Assembly (NCBI GenBank): GCA_030040815.1
Contig: JASHSZ010000232.1
Coordinates: forward strand, 1-7,180
Length of the DNA: 7,180 nt
Direction of reading: 5' to 3'
Origin: Streptosporangiaceae bacterium
GTDB lineage: Bacteria; Actinomycetota; Actinomycetes; Streptosporangiales; Streptosporangiaceae
The notes beneath the pieces were generated by a model. The model did no database searches. It had not been told where the DNA came from and saw only the letters and a program-made list of their open reading frames with translations. This document shows, piece after piece, positions 1 to 6,891 of the stretch. The position numbers and the translations under genes are program-made. The number at the start of each line of letters is the position of its first letter. The first letter of the stretch is position 1.

Positions 1-803
1 TCCTCCCATAGCGTCCGGCCAACGGCGAATCCGTCGAAGCCGTCCACCGCGGCCCCGATCTTCACCCACTCGATGACCTGCTGCTCGTCCGCACCGCGGC
101 CCAGCACGATGCACTTCACATCGCCCCGCCAATCGACCTGGGCCTGTGCCACAACGTGCTCGCATGCCTCTCTCGTATCGAGGCCCTCGATCTTCCAAAT
201 GTCCGGCTCCACACCGCCGCGCTGCAGCGCCGCGATGGTCGCCACCACCAGGTCGGGGCGCAGTTCCCGGTCGTACGCGCGCTGGTCACCGCCGAACCGG
301 TCAAGCTGGTCCTTCGTGGCCGGCACCAGCAGCTCGAAGAGGAACTTGCGGTTGCGGTCGCGCAGCCACTGGCTCAGCAGAGCGAGCCGCTTGGTCTGCC
401 GCTGGTTGAGGTCAGCGTCGCCGTCTGGGTTGTAGCGGACGAGCACCTTGGCGAAGGACGGGTCGAACGCCTCGATGTGGGCGCCGAAGTCGTCGCCATA
501 CTGGAACTCGAACTCCTGCTGGCCGGACTTCTCGACTGGCATCGCGAGCGGGACGTGGTCGGCTTTCGCGCGCCGGGCAACGCCAGTCCCGAATTCCTCG
601 TCCACCAGGACGCCGCAGATGTCCCTCGGCGCGCCCTCGGCCACCGCCCGTACGTGCGCTTCGAAGATGATCTCTTTGACGGCGATGATCCCGTTGCGCA
701 CCTGCGCAGAGACCGGCGCGGTTGCGCCGAACAGGTCATGCTCGAACGACCCGCGGTGATCGAATGCCATCAAGAAGAGCGGTTTGTCGTAACCGAGTGC
801 CAT
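1..803 (-). CDS. DUF2090 class I aldolase-like protein (IolC C-terminal-domain/IolJ-like), 3' end missing
   Basis: My reading from ATG at 803 stays open to the window edge and gives 267 residues, so the C-terminus lies outside. It looks like a stand-alone DUF2090 protein, the family forming the C-terminal half of fused IolC proteins and related to 2-deoxy-5-keto-gluconate-6-phosphate and tagatose-bisphosphate aldolases (TIM barrels, Schiff-base lysine). Visible landmarks are MAFDHRGSF near residues 12-20, CGVLVDEEFG (63-72), VRYNPDGD (122-129), FLFELLVPAT (154-163), IWKIEG (202-207, Lys204 the likely Schiff-base lysine) and GFAVGRTLWE at the cut end. An SD-like GAGGGGGG (807-814) fixes the start. 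It is the last visible gene of the pgi-gnd-pgl-zwf unit, 35 bases after zwf. No inositol genes are nearby, so the substrate is unknown; a sugar-phosphate aldolase role is inferred from the family. Family assignment is fairly sure, reaction is not. Confidence 0.85.
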   Translation of the reverse strand, partial: MALGYDKPLFLMAFDHRGSFEHDLFGATAPVSAQVRNGIIAVKEIIFEAHVRAVAEGAPRDICGVLVDEEFGTGVARRAKADHVPLAMPVEKSGQQEFEFQYGDDFGAHIEAFDPSFAKVLVRYNPDGDADLNQRQTKRLALLSQWLRDRNRKFLFELLVPATKDQLDRFGGDQRAYDRELRPDLVVATIAALQRGGVEPDIWKIEGLDTREACEHVVAQAQVDWRGDVKCIVLGRGADEQQVIEWVKIGAAVDGFDGFAVGRTLWE

Positions 804-838
804 CAGCCCCCCTCAGGTGTGACGGGCGGTAAGCCCAA

Positions 839-2320
839 CTACGGCAGATGCCAGTGAAACGGCTCGATGAGCTTGCCCACCGAGCCCGGTCCCCACGAGC
901 CCGGTGCGTACGACTCCACCGGCGGCGGGTTGGTGAGCAGCGGCTCGGAGATCTCCCACAGCCGAAGGATGCCGTCCGAGGAGGTGAACAGGGCCTGATC
1001 ACCGAGCATCGCGTCGAGGATCAGCCGCTCGTAGCCCTCGAGCGCCATGGCCTCGGCGAAGGAGTTTGCGTACGTGAACAGCATCTGCTCGCTGCCCAGC
1101 GTCATCTCCGCACCCGGCTCCTTGGCCAGGAACTTCGTGGTGATCGAGCCGGGGTCAGCGAAGTCGATGATGATCTCGTTGCGCCGGCCATCTGGCACGT
1201 CCTTGCGGTGGGTCTTGAACATCCGCATCGGCGGCTCGTGGAAGCCGAGCGTGATGACCTGGCGTCCGGCTCCCATACTCTTGCCGGACCGGAGGAAGAA
1301 CGGCACGCCCTTCCACCGCCAGTTGTCGACCTCCGCCCGCACCGCGACCATGGTTTCGGTCTGCGAGTCGGGCGCGACTCCCTTCTCCTGCCGATAGCCC
1401 TCATACTGACCGCGGACCACGTGCCGGACGTCGATGGGCCGCAACGACTCATACACCTTCAGCTTCTCGGCCCGTAGCTGCTGGGCCGACAGGCTGGTCG
1501 GTGGTTCCATCGCGACGAACCCAAGCACCTGGAACAGGTGCGTCACGACCATGTCGCGGTAGGCGCCGGTCTGGTCGTAGAAGTTGGCGCGGCCCTCGAT
1601 CGACAGCGTCTCCGGCACATCGATCTGCACGTAGGCGATGTGCGAGCGATTCCACGATGGCTCGAAGATGCCATTCGCGAACCGGAACGCCAGGATGTTG
1701 TCGACCGACTCCTTGCCCAGGAAGTGATCGATGCGGAAGATCTGCGACTCGTTGAAGACCGAGTGCACGGCATCGGTCAGCGCGACCGCCGACTTGAGGT
1801 CCGTCCCGAAGGGCTTCTCGATGATGACCCGCGACAAGTCGGTAGCCAGGCCCGAGTCACCCAGGTTCTCTACCACGGAGGTAAACGCGTCTGGCGGGAT
1901 GGCGAGGTGGAACAGCCGTCGCACCGCGCCGCCGATCTCCTTCTCGGCTCGGCCGACCTCGTCCACCAGCGCGCCATAGTCACCGGGATCGCTGGGCGCG
2001 AACGACAGGTGCGGCGCGAATTCGGCCCACTGGTCGCCCTCCCTGTCCGGTTTGGTGATGCAGAAGTCCTGGCAGGCCTGCCTGGCGTGCTCGCGGAATT
2101 CGTCCGTGCTGATCGCGAACGCTGCGGGTGAGGTGCCGATGACGCGGTACTTGCGCGGCAGCAGCCCGGCCGCAGCCAGGTGGAACAGCCCCGGCAGCAG
2201 CTTGCGCTTGGCCAGGTCGCCGGTGGCGCCGAACATCACGATCACGTGATCGTCCGGTCTGCGACCGGCGGGAACGGAACCTGCCTGGCCAGCAGTGCGA
2301 CCAGCGGGGGCTGCAGTCAT
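839..2320 (-). CDS. zwf: Glucose-6-phosphate 1-dehydrogenase
   Basis: It oxidises glucose-6-phosphate to 6-phosphogluconolactone in the cytosol, the first step of the oxidative pentose phosphate pathway. The 493 residues match the usual bacterial length (about 480-515). Visible motifs are the nucleotide-binding loop GATGDLAKRK (31-40), EKPFGTDL (168-175), the substrate site RIDHFLGKE (196-204) and RDMVVTH (255-261), whose His261 fits the catalytic histidine. The C-terminus (about 474-493, PGSWGPGS then HWHLP) is typical. About 20 low-complexity residues precede the Rossmann fold. The ATG follows a GAGGA motif overlapping the pgl stop, 7 bases upstream, which indicates translational coupling. 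Oddity: the second strand ends GTSPAAF (62-68), with Pro65 where many NADP-preferring enzymes have Arg, so coenzyme preference is uncertain. Identity as Zwf is secure. Confidence 0.97.
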   Translation of the reverse strand: MTAAPAGRTAGQAGSVPAGRRPDDHVIVMFGATGDLAKRKLLPGLFHLAAAGLLPRKYRVIGTSPAAFAISTDEFREHARQACQDFCITKPDREGDQWAEFAPHLSFAPSDPGDYGALVDEVGRAEKEIGGAVRRLFHLAIPPDAFTSVVENLGDSGLATDLSRVIIEKPFGTDLKSAVALTDAVHSVFNESQIFRIDHFLGKESVDNILAFRFANGIFEPSWNRSHIAYVQIDVPETLSIEGRANFYDQTGAYRDMVVTHLFQVLGFVAMEPPTSLSAQQLRAEKLKVYESLRPIDVRHVVRGQYEGYRQEKGVAPDSQTETMVAVRAEVDNWRWKGVPFFLRSGKSMGAGRQVITLGFHEPPMRMFKTHRKDVPDGRRNEIIIDFADPGSITTKFLAKEPGAEMTLGSEQMLFTYANSFAEAMALEGYERLILDAMLGDQALFTSSDGILRLWEISEPLLTNPPPVESYAPGSWGPGSVGKLIEPFHWHLP

Positions 2321-2327
2321 GGTGTCC

Positions 2328-2993
2328 TCATTCCTCCCGAGCGGCGGCGCGGTCAGCGAGTATCAGGGAACGGGCGGCCCGCACGCGACCCGCGGGTATC
2401 GAGTCGTCTCCGGCGAGCAGCCGTGCCAGCGCGTTGCGCTTGTCGGCACCCGTGATCAGCCACAGCAACTGGTCCGCTCGCGCCAGCGCGGGATAGGTGA
2501 GCGTCATCCGGCGGTGGTCCTGGTACGGCTGGGTAACCGCCACCAGCCGGTCTTGGACCGCGAGCACCGGATCGCCGGGCACGAGTGATGCGGTGTGGCC
2601 ATCCGGGCCGAGCCCGAGGTGCACGAGGTCGAACCGCTGGGGCAGCGCCGTGGCGTAGGCAGCCGCCGCGGAATCCAGGTCGGCGTCGGTCACCGGCATG
2701 GCGTGTACCAGCGCGGGCGCGTCGCCGAGGCTGTCCTGTAGGTGGGTGAGGTTGCGGTCAGGGTCACCGTCCGGCGCCACTCGCTCGTCTACCTGGAACA
2801 GCTCCACGTCCGGCCACGGCATGTCCTCCTTGGCCAAGGCCGCGAACATGGCCCACGGCGTGTGCCCGCCGCTGACCGCGAACGTGAACCGGCCGTGCTC
2901 GGCGACCGTCGCCCGCGCTCGCATCGCGACGTACGCCGCGCCCTGGCTGGCTACCGCGTCGGCGTCGGCTGCGACCTCTAGCTCGTGCTCCAC
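2328..2993 (-). CDS. pgl: 6-phosphogluconolactonase
   Basis: It hydrolyses 6-phosphogluconolactone, the Zwf product, to 6-phosphogluconate. The 221-residue protein belongs to the DevB/SOL-type lactonases of the glucosamine-6-phosphate isomerase superfamily and is slightly shorter than the usual 230-260. Motifs are FAVSGGHTPWAMF (38-50, phosphate-binding loop), the acidic VDERVAPDGDPDRN (68-81) and HLGLGPDGHTASLVPG (125-140), which carries the catalytic-type GPDGHTASL. The start is GTG at 2993, only 3 bases after the gnd stop, with an AAGGA motif inside the last gnd codons; no better start lies further in. Its place between gnd and zwf fits the pathway. Lack of the longer N-terminus of some homologues does not touch any motif. 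Confidence 0.95.
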   Translation of the reverse strand: MEHELEVAADADAVASQGAAYVAMRARATVAEHGRFTFAVSGGHTPWAMFAALAKEDMPWPDVELFQVDERVAPDGDPDRNLTHLQDSLGDAPALVHAMPVTDADLDSAAAAYATALPQRFDLVHLGLGPDGHTASLVPGDPVLAVQDRLVAVTQPYQDHRRMTLTYPALARADQLLWLITGADKRNALARLLAGDDSIPAGRVRAARSLILADRAAAREE

Positions 2994-2996
2994 CCG

Positions 2997-4031
2997 TCAG
3001 TCCTTCTTCTCCGCGTGCCCGCCGAACCCCGAGCGCATGGCGGACAGGATCTTGTCGGCGAAGTCTCCCAGGCCGCGGGATTCAAACCGCTCGTACAGCG
3101 CCTCTGTGATGATGGAGGCGGGCACGCCTTCCTCGATGGCGGCCATGACAGTCCAGCGGCCCTCGCCCGAGTCCGACACTCGGCCCTCATATTCGTCCAG
3201 GTGGGGCGACTTGGCGAAGGCAGCCGCCGTGAGGTCGATCAGCCACGAGCTGATGACCGAGCCGCGCCGCCACACCTCGGCAACCTCGCCGACGTCGATC
3301 TGGTACTTGTAGGCGTCCGGATCACGCAGCGGCGCGGTCTCCGCGTCGGCTGCCTGCTGGCCGACCAGGCCGACATCTGCGTGCTTGATGATCGACAGGC
3401 CTTCGGCGATCGCGGCCATCATGCCGTACTCGATGCCGTTGTGCACCATCTTGACGAAGTGCCCGGCACCATTCGGGCCGCAGTGCAGGTAGCCGTGTGG
3501 CGCGGTGCTGTCAGCGAGGCTGCGGCCCGGCGTCGGCTCGGCGCTGCCCTCACCCGGCGCGATGGTCTTGAAGATCGGGTCGAGGTACGCCACCTGCTCG
3601 TCCTCACCGCCGATCATCAGGCAGTAGCCGCGCTCAAGCCCCCAGACGCCGCCGCTGGTGCCGCAGTCGACGTAGTGGATGCCGGTCGGTTTTAGCTCGG
3701 CCGCGCGTTCCATGTCGTCCCGGTAGTAAGAGTTGCCGCCGTCGATGATGATGTCGCCCCGTGCGAGCAGGGGCTTCAGGCCCTCGATCGTCGCCTGCAC
3801 GACGCTGGCGGGCACCATGATCCAGACTGCCCGCGGCTGCCCGAGCTTGCTGACGAGGTCCTCGAGGGTGTTCGCTCCGATCGCGCCCTCGGACTCCAGC
3901 TGCTTCACGACATCCGGATTGCGGTCGAAGGCGACGCAGTGGTGACCGTCCTGCATCAGGCGGCGCACAAGGTTAGCGCCCATCCGGCCGAGCCCGATCA
4001 TTCCTAGCTGCATTGGCTTATCTGTTGGCAT
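2997..4031 (-). CDS. gnd: 6-phosphogluconate dehydrogenase (decarboxylating), short type
   Basis: It oxidatively decarboxylates 6-phosphogluconate to ribulose-5-phosphate. At 344 residues it is the short form (about 300-345), not the 470-residue classical enzyme. Visible parts are the Rossmann loop GLGRMGAN (13-20), IIIDGGNSYYRDD (94-106), DCGTSGGVWGLERGYC (122-137, diagnostic of the short type) and HFVKMVHNGIEYG (191-203). Lys194, His197, Asn198 and Glu201 align with the catalytic and substrate residues of the sheep enzyme. A segment at about 158-183 before the catalytic helix is an insertion seen in longer short-type members. Strand two ends FDRNPD: Asp36 would clash with the NADP 2'-phosphate, as in NAD-preferring GntZ/GndA-like enzymes, although neighbouring Arg37 leaves room for dual use. 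The ATG at 4031 has a GGAAAGG SD and lies 38 bases after pgi. Identity is secure; coenzyme preference is inferred. Confidence 0.95.
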   Translation of the reverse strand: MPTDKPMQLGMIGLGRMGANLVRRLMQDGHHCVAFDRNPDVVKQLESEGAIGANTLEDLVSKLGQPRAVWIMVPASVVQATIEGLKPLLARGDIIIDGGNSYYRDDMERAAELKPTGIHYVDCGTSGGVWGLERGYCLMIGGEDEQVAYLDPIFKTIAPGEGSAEPTPGRSLADSTAPHGYLHCGPNGAGHFVKMVHNGIEYGMMAAIAEGLSIIKHADVGLVGQQAADAETAPLRDPDAYKYQIDVGEVAEVWRRGSVISSWLIDLTAAAFAKSPHLDEYEGRVSDSGEGRWTVMAAIEEGVPASIITEALYERFESRGLGDFADKILSAMRSGFGGHAEKKD

Positions 4032-4043
4032 CGCTGCACCTTT

Positions 4044-4064
4044 CCGTTCTTTTTATGGGAACGG
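4044..4064 (-). other. Short hairpin in the pgi-gnd gap
   Basis: A perfect 6-bp inverted repeat (CCGTTC/GAACGG) encloses a 9-base A-rich loop in the 38-base gap, just before the GGAAAGG ribosome site of gnd. It has no trailing U tract on the minus strand, so it is not a canonical terminator. It could be an mRNA processing or stability element tuning gnd relative to pgi, or chance. Confidence 0.4.
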
Positions 4065-4069
4065 CGTAG

Positions 4070-5710
4070 TTAGTGAGTGGTCTTGAGGTCCCGGTAGCGC
4101 CGGATCAGGGCATTGGTCGAGGAGTCATGGCGGAGCGGCGGCTCCGCGTCGGCCTCGAGCTCGGGCGCTATCTGACTGGCCAGTGCCTTCCCTAGCTCGA
4201 CTCCCCACTGGTCGAAGGAGTCAATCTGCCAGATCGCGCCCTGGGTAAACACGCTGTGCTCGTAGAGCGCGACCAGCGAGCCGAGCGTCGATGGGTCGAG
4301 TTTGCTGGTGAGCAGCACGTTGGTCGGCCGGTTGCCGGGCATGACCCGGTGCGGGACCACGCGCTCAGGCGTGCCCTCGGCCCTCACTTCCGCCTCGGTC
4401 TTGCCGAAGGCGAGCGCCTGGGCCTGGGCGAACACGTTCGACGACAGCAGCTCGTGGTGGTCGCGGAGCGGGTTGAGCGACTGCGCGAAACCAATGAGAT
4501 CGACCGGAATCAGCTTCGTTCCCTGATGAAGGAGCTGGTAGAAGCTGTGCTGACCGTTGGTGCCCGGCTCGCCCCAGAACACCGCACCGGTCTGGTAGTC
4601 CACCGGCTGCCCGGTGAGTGTCACGCTCTTGCCGTTGGACTCCATGGTGAGCTGCTGCAGGTAGGCGGGGAACCGCTTGAGGTACTGGTCGTAGGGCATC
4701 ACGCCCCACGTCTGCGCGTCGAAGAAGCCGTTGTACCAGACGCACAGCAGGCCGTGCAGGACGGGCAGGTTGTGCGCCAGCGGGTGGGTGCGGAAGTGCT
4801 CGTCCATCAGGCGGAAGCCTTCCAGCATCCGCTCGAAGTTATCCGGGCCGATTGCGATCATGGTGGACAGCCCGATGGCCGAGTCCATCGAGTAGCGCCC
4901 GCCGACCCAGTCCCAGAAGCCGAACATGTTGGCGGTATCGATGCCGAACGCCGCGACCTTCTGCGCGTTGGTGGAGACGGCGACAAAGTGCTTCGCGATG
5001 GCCGTCTCGTCGCCACCGAGCTGACCGAGTACCCAATTCCGGGCCGAGGTTGCGTTGGTCAGCGTCTCCAGCGTGCCGAATGTCTTAGAGGAGATGATGA
5101 AGAGGGTTTCGTCCGCGTGCAGGTCGCGGGTGGCCTCGACGAAGTCGGTCGAGTCAACGTTGGACACGAACCTGAAGGTCAGGTTGCGGTCGGAGAAGTA
5201 GCGAAGCGCCTCGTAGGCCATCACCGGGCCGAGGTCAGAGCCGCCGATGCCGATGTTGATCACGTTGCGGATGCGCTTGCCGGTATGGCCCTTCCAGTCA
5301 CCTGATCGGACCTTGTCGGAGAAGCTGCGCATCCGGTCGAGGACCTCGTGCACCTCGCGGACGACATCCTGGCCGTCCACGACCAGTGTCGCGGTCTTGG
5401 GCATGCGCAGCGCGACGTGCAGGACGGCGCGGTCCTCGGAGACGTTGATGTGCTCACCCCGGAACATCGCGTCCCGGCGCTGCGCCACGCCGGACTCCTC
5501 GGCTAGCTCCACCAGTAGCCGGATGGTGTCGTCGGTGACGCGGTTCTTGGAGTAGTCGAAGTAGATGCCGACGTGCTCTTCGGTCAGCCGCTCGCCGCGA
5601 CCGGGATCGGCAGCGAACAGGTCGCGCAGGTGCAGTTTGCTGATCTCGCCGTGGTGGCGCTCCAGCGCCTGCCAGGCCTTGCGATCACGGAGCGGCGGGA
5701 CGTCCGTCAT
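4070..5710 (-). CDS. pgi: Glucose-6-phosphate isomerase
   Basis: It interconverts glucose-6-phosphate and fructose-6-phosphate in the cytosol. The 546 residues match the usual bacterial length (about 550). Both family signatures are present: [14 protein letters not shown] (267-280, with Arg272) and [18 protein letters not shown] (491-508). Catalytic candidates are Glu357 (MESNGK), His388 (NGQHSFYQ) and Lys508. The phosphate-binding region [12 protein letters not shown] (151-162) and [10 protein letters not shown] (207-216) are also intact. The ATG at 5710 has an AAGGAG SD at 5718-5723 with 7-base spacing, so the start is well supported. It is the first gene of the unit, so the promoter should lie in or beyond the divergent region. 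Placing it ahead of the oxidative branch would let fructose-6-phosphate from the non-oxidative branch re-enter as glucose-6-phosphate. Confidence 0.98.
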   Translation of the reverse strand: MTDVPPLRDRKAWQALERHHGEISKLHLRDLFAADPGRGERLTEEHVGIYFDYSKNRVTDDTIRLLVELAEESGVAQRRDAMFRGEHINVSEDRAVLHVALRMPKTATLVVDGQDVVREVHEVLDRMRSFSDKVRSGDWKGHTGKRIRNVINIGIGGSDLGPVMAYEALRYFSDRNLTFRFVSNVDSTDFVEATRDLHADETLFIISSKTFGTLETLTNATSARNWVLGQLGGDETAIAKHFVAVSTNAQKVAAFGIDTANMFGFWDWVGGRYSMDSAIGLSTMIAIGPDNFERMLEGFRLMDEHFRTHPLAHNLPVLHGLLCVWYNGFFDAQTWGVMPYDQYLKRFPAYLQQLTMESNGKSVTLTGQPVDYQTGAVFWGEPGTNGQHSFYQLLHQGTKLIPVDLIGFAQSLNPLRDHHELLSSNVFAQAQALAFGKTEAEVRAEGTPERVVPHRVMPGNRPTNVLLTSKLDPSTLGSLVALYEHSVFTQGAIWQIDSFDQWGVELGKALASQIAPELEADAEPPLRHDSSTNALIRRYRDLKTTH

Positions 5711-5747
5711 GTCGCGTCTCCTTTGCTGGGCAGCGGTACCCGCGGCT

Positions 5748-5786
5748 GGTCCCAGCCTCCCATGCCGGACTCGGCGCGCTGGGACC
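5748..5786. promoter_or_regulatory. 9-bp inverted repeat in the divergent promoter region (candidate operator or leader hairpin)
   Basis: GGTCCCAGC (5748-5756) and its exact reverse complement (5778-5786) are separated by 21 bases, so the half-sites start 30 bp apart, close to three helical turns. It lies between the pgi start and the plus-strand membrane protein gene. A dimeric or tetrameric regulator could bind it, or it could fold in the pgi leader. I could not identify convincing -35/-10 boxes for pgi, and no known regulator site is recognised. Confidence 0.35.
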
Positions 5787-5838
5787 GGTGCACGGACAGT
5801 TGGTGAACCTGTGGCGCGCGCCTGCCGTGGTAACTGTC

Positions 5839-6798
5839 ATGATGACTGTCGACGTGACGAAGACAGAGTCGAGGCTGCAGCCGAGTTCGCGACTGCTCCT
5901 GCGGGTGACCGGGGCAGGACTGCTGATCGCAACTGCGGCCATTCACCTGGACCTCTACCTGACCGGCTACCGAACAATCCCGACAATCGGCTGGTTGTTC
6001 CTCTTGCAGGTGATCGTCGGCTTCGCCGCCGGCCTGCTCGTGCTGGCGACCGGCAGCAGGCTGGCTGCCGCTGTGGGCGCGGCGTTCGCGCTGGCAACGC
6101 TCGGCGGGTACCTGCTCAGCGTGCAGTTCGGGTTGTTCGGGTTCCGGGAGGTGCGCACCACCGCGGGCATCGTAGCCGGAGTGGTGGAGGTGGCGGCGTT
6201 CGCCGCACTCGGTGTGCTTGCGGCGACCCCGACGGCTGAACCGCAATCGCGCGGGTCGCATGCGGCGCGCACGTCGCTAGCAGACCGCAACCGATGGGCA
6301 GCCCGGGCGGCGACCGGGGTCAGCGGCGTCGTGGCCGGGCTGGGCGCTGCTGGCGTCGCGCTGGTGGCGCTCGGGCTGCTGAGCGGCGTGCTGGCTGGCG
6401 CCGGCGGGTCGAGCGGCTCAAGCAGTGCGGCAGCCAGCCACGCGGCATCCGGTGGCGAGCTGCGGACGACCACCATCGGCGGGGTAACCGTCCTGACCAA
6501 CGCGGCCGGGCGAACTTTGTACTGGTTCGGTCCCGATACGAGCACACGCTCCGCGTGCACCGGCTCGTGCGCGGCCTACTGGCCGCCGGTCACGGGGCCG
6601 CTGACCGCAGGTCCCGGCGTCACCGGTCGGCTGGCCACGATTCAGCGGCCAGGCGGATCGCTCCAGGAGACCTACAACGGCCATCCGCTGTACACCTACA
6701 TCGCCGATACTGGGCCGGGCCAGGCACGCGGCAACAACCTCGACCTCAACGGCGGCGTCTGGCACGAGATGGTCGTGACCGGCCGGGGCAGCGGCTAG
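5839..6798 (+). CDS. Five-helix membrane protein fused to an exported Yx(F/Y)xxD-repeat domain (Lipoprotein_15/COG4315-like)
   Basis: Function is unknown. From ATG 5839 it has 319 residues. Hydrophobic segments lie near 19-41, 49-71, 74-95, 108-130 and 156-187. A basic loop (131-155) fits the cytoplasm, placing the C-terminus outside. Helix 1 and the next loop carry IHLDLYLTGYRTIPTIGWLFLLQ-like residues (35-57), a pattern I associate with actinobacterial membrane proteins. After a Ser/Ala/Gly linker (190-206) come two repeats of the 'secreted repeat' family: LYWFGPD with CTGSC and YWPP (227-250), then YNGHPLYTYIAD (279-290) and GGVWHEM (305-311). Cys240 and Cys244 could pair. There is no lipobox; the fifth helix replaces the lipid anchor usual in this family. 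The start is uncertain: in-frame GTG 5788, ATG 5842 and GTG 5854 are alternatives and none has a clear SD, so leaderless translation is possible. It diverges from pgi; a functional link is not implied. Confidence 0.82.
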   Translation: MMTVDVTKTESRLQPSSRLLLRVTGAGLLIATAAIHLDLYLTGYRTIPTIGWLFLLQVIVGFAAGLLVLATGSRLAAAVGAAFALATLGGYLLSVQFGLFGFREVRTTAGIVAGVVEVAAFAALGVLAATPTAEPQSRGSHAARTSLADRNRWAARAATGVSGVVAGLGAAGVALVALGLLSGVLAGAGGSSGSSSAAASHAASGGELRTTTIGGVTVLTNAAGRTLYWFGPDTSTRSACTGSCAAYWPPVTGPLTAGPGVTGRLATIQRPGGSLQETYNGHPLYTYIADTGPGQARGNNLDLNGGVWHEMVVTGRGSG

Positions 6799-6801
6799 AG
6801 T

Positions 6802-6821
6802 CCAGGCGTGTCAGCGCCTGG
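6802..6821 (+). terminator. Stem-loop after the membrane protein gene (possible terminator without U tract)
   Basis: CCAGGCG and CGCCTGG form a perfect 7-bp stem with a 6-base loop, starting 3 bases after the stop codon at 6796-6798. No run of T follows, so it is not a classical intrinsic terminator. GC-rich hairpins lacking a U tract are often proposed as terminators in actinobacteria; the assignment rests on position and symmetry only. Confidence 0.45.
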
Positions 6822-6833
6822 CGACCGGCCGAT

Positions 6834-6862
6834 GTGACCTACCTGAGTGGTTCCGCTATCCT
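6834..6862 (+). promoter_or_regulatory. Candidate sigma-70-type promoter for tRNA-Tyr
   Basis: A GTGACC box (6834-6839, four of six matches to TTGACA) lies 17 bases before TATCCT (6857-6862, four of six matches to TATAAT). Transcription would start near 6869, leaving a leader of about 23 bases before the mature tRNA at 6892. Spacing and position are good; the box matches are moderate. Confidence 0.42.
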
Positions 6863-6891
6863 GCACAAAGCCGTCCTGCGGGGCGGCCAAC

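Noticed and set aside
156..857. A 233-codon plus-strand open frame opposite the DUF2090 gene
   Set aside because: It is antisense to a gene with clear family motifs, and its composition is the Arg/Val/Glu-rich pattern expected of a shadow in high-GC DNA.
848..2131. Long plus-strand open frames (209 and 197 codons) opposite zwf
   Set aside because: They lie wholly inside zwf on the other strand, show no known motifs, and have no supporting ribosome site.
2985..3695. A 236-codon plus-strand open frame opposite gnd
   Set aside because: Antisense to an unmistakable 6-phosphogluconate dehydrogenase, with no recognisable domain.
4044..4064. Intrinsic terminator between pgi and gnd
   Set aside because: The stem is only 6 bp and is followed by A/G-rich sequence on the transcribed strand, not a U tract; the operon appears to continue.
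4256..5305. A 349-codon plus-strand open frame opposite pgi
   Set aside because: Length alone is not support in GC-rich DNA; it is the mirror of pgi codons and is rich in Arg, Val, Glu and His without motif structure.
5711..5850. Sigma-70 promoter boxes for pgi on the minus strand
   Set aside because: I could not find a -35/-10 pair with acceptable matches and 16-18 base spacing, so none is annotated.
5707..6261. A 184-codon minus-strand frame extending upstream of pgi
   Set aside because: It overlaps the membrane protein gene on the opposite strand, has an implausible charged composition, and no SD.
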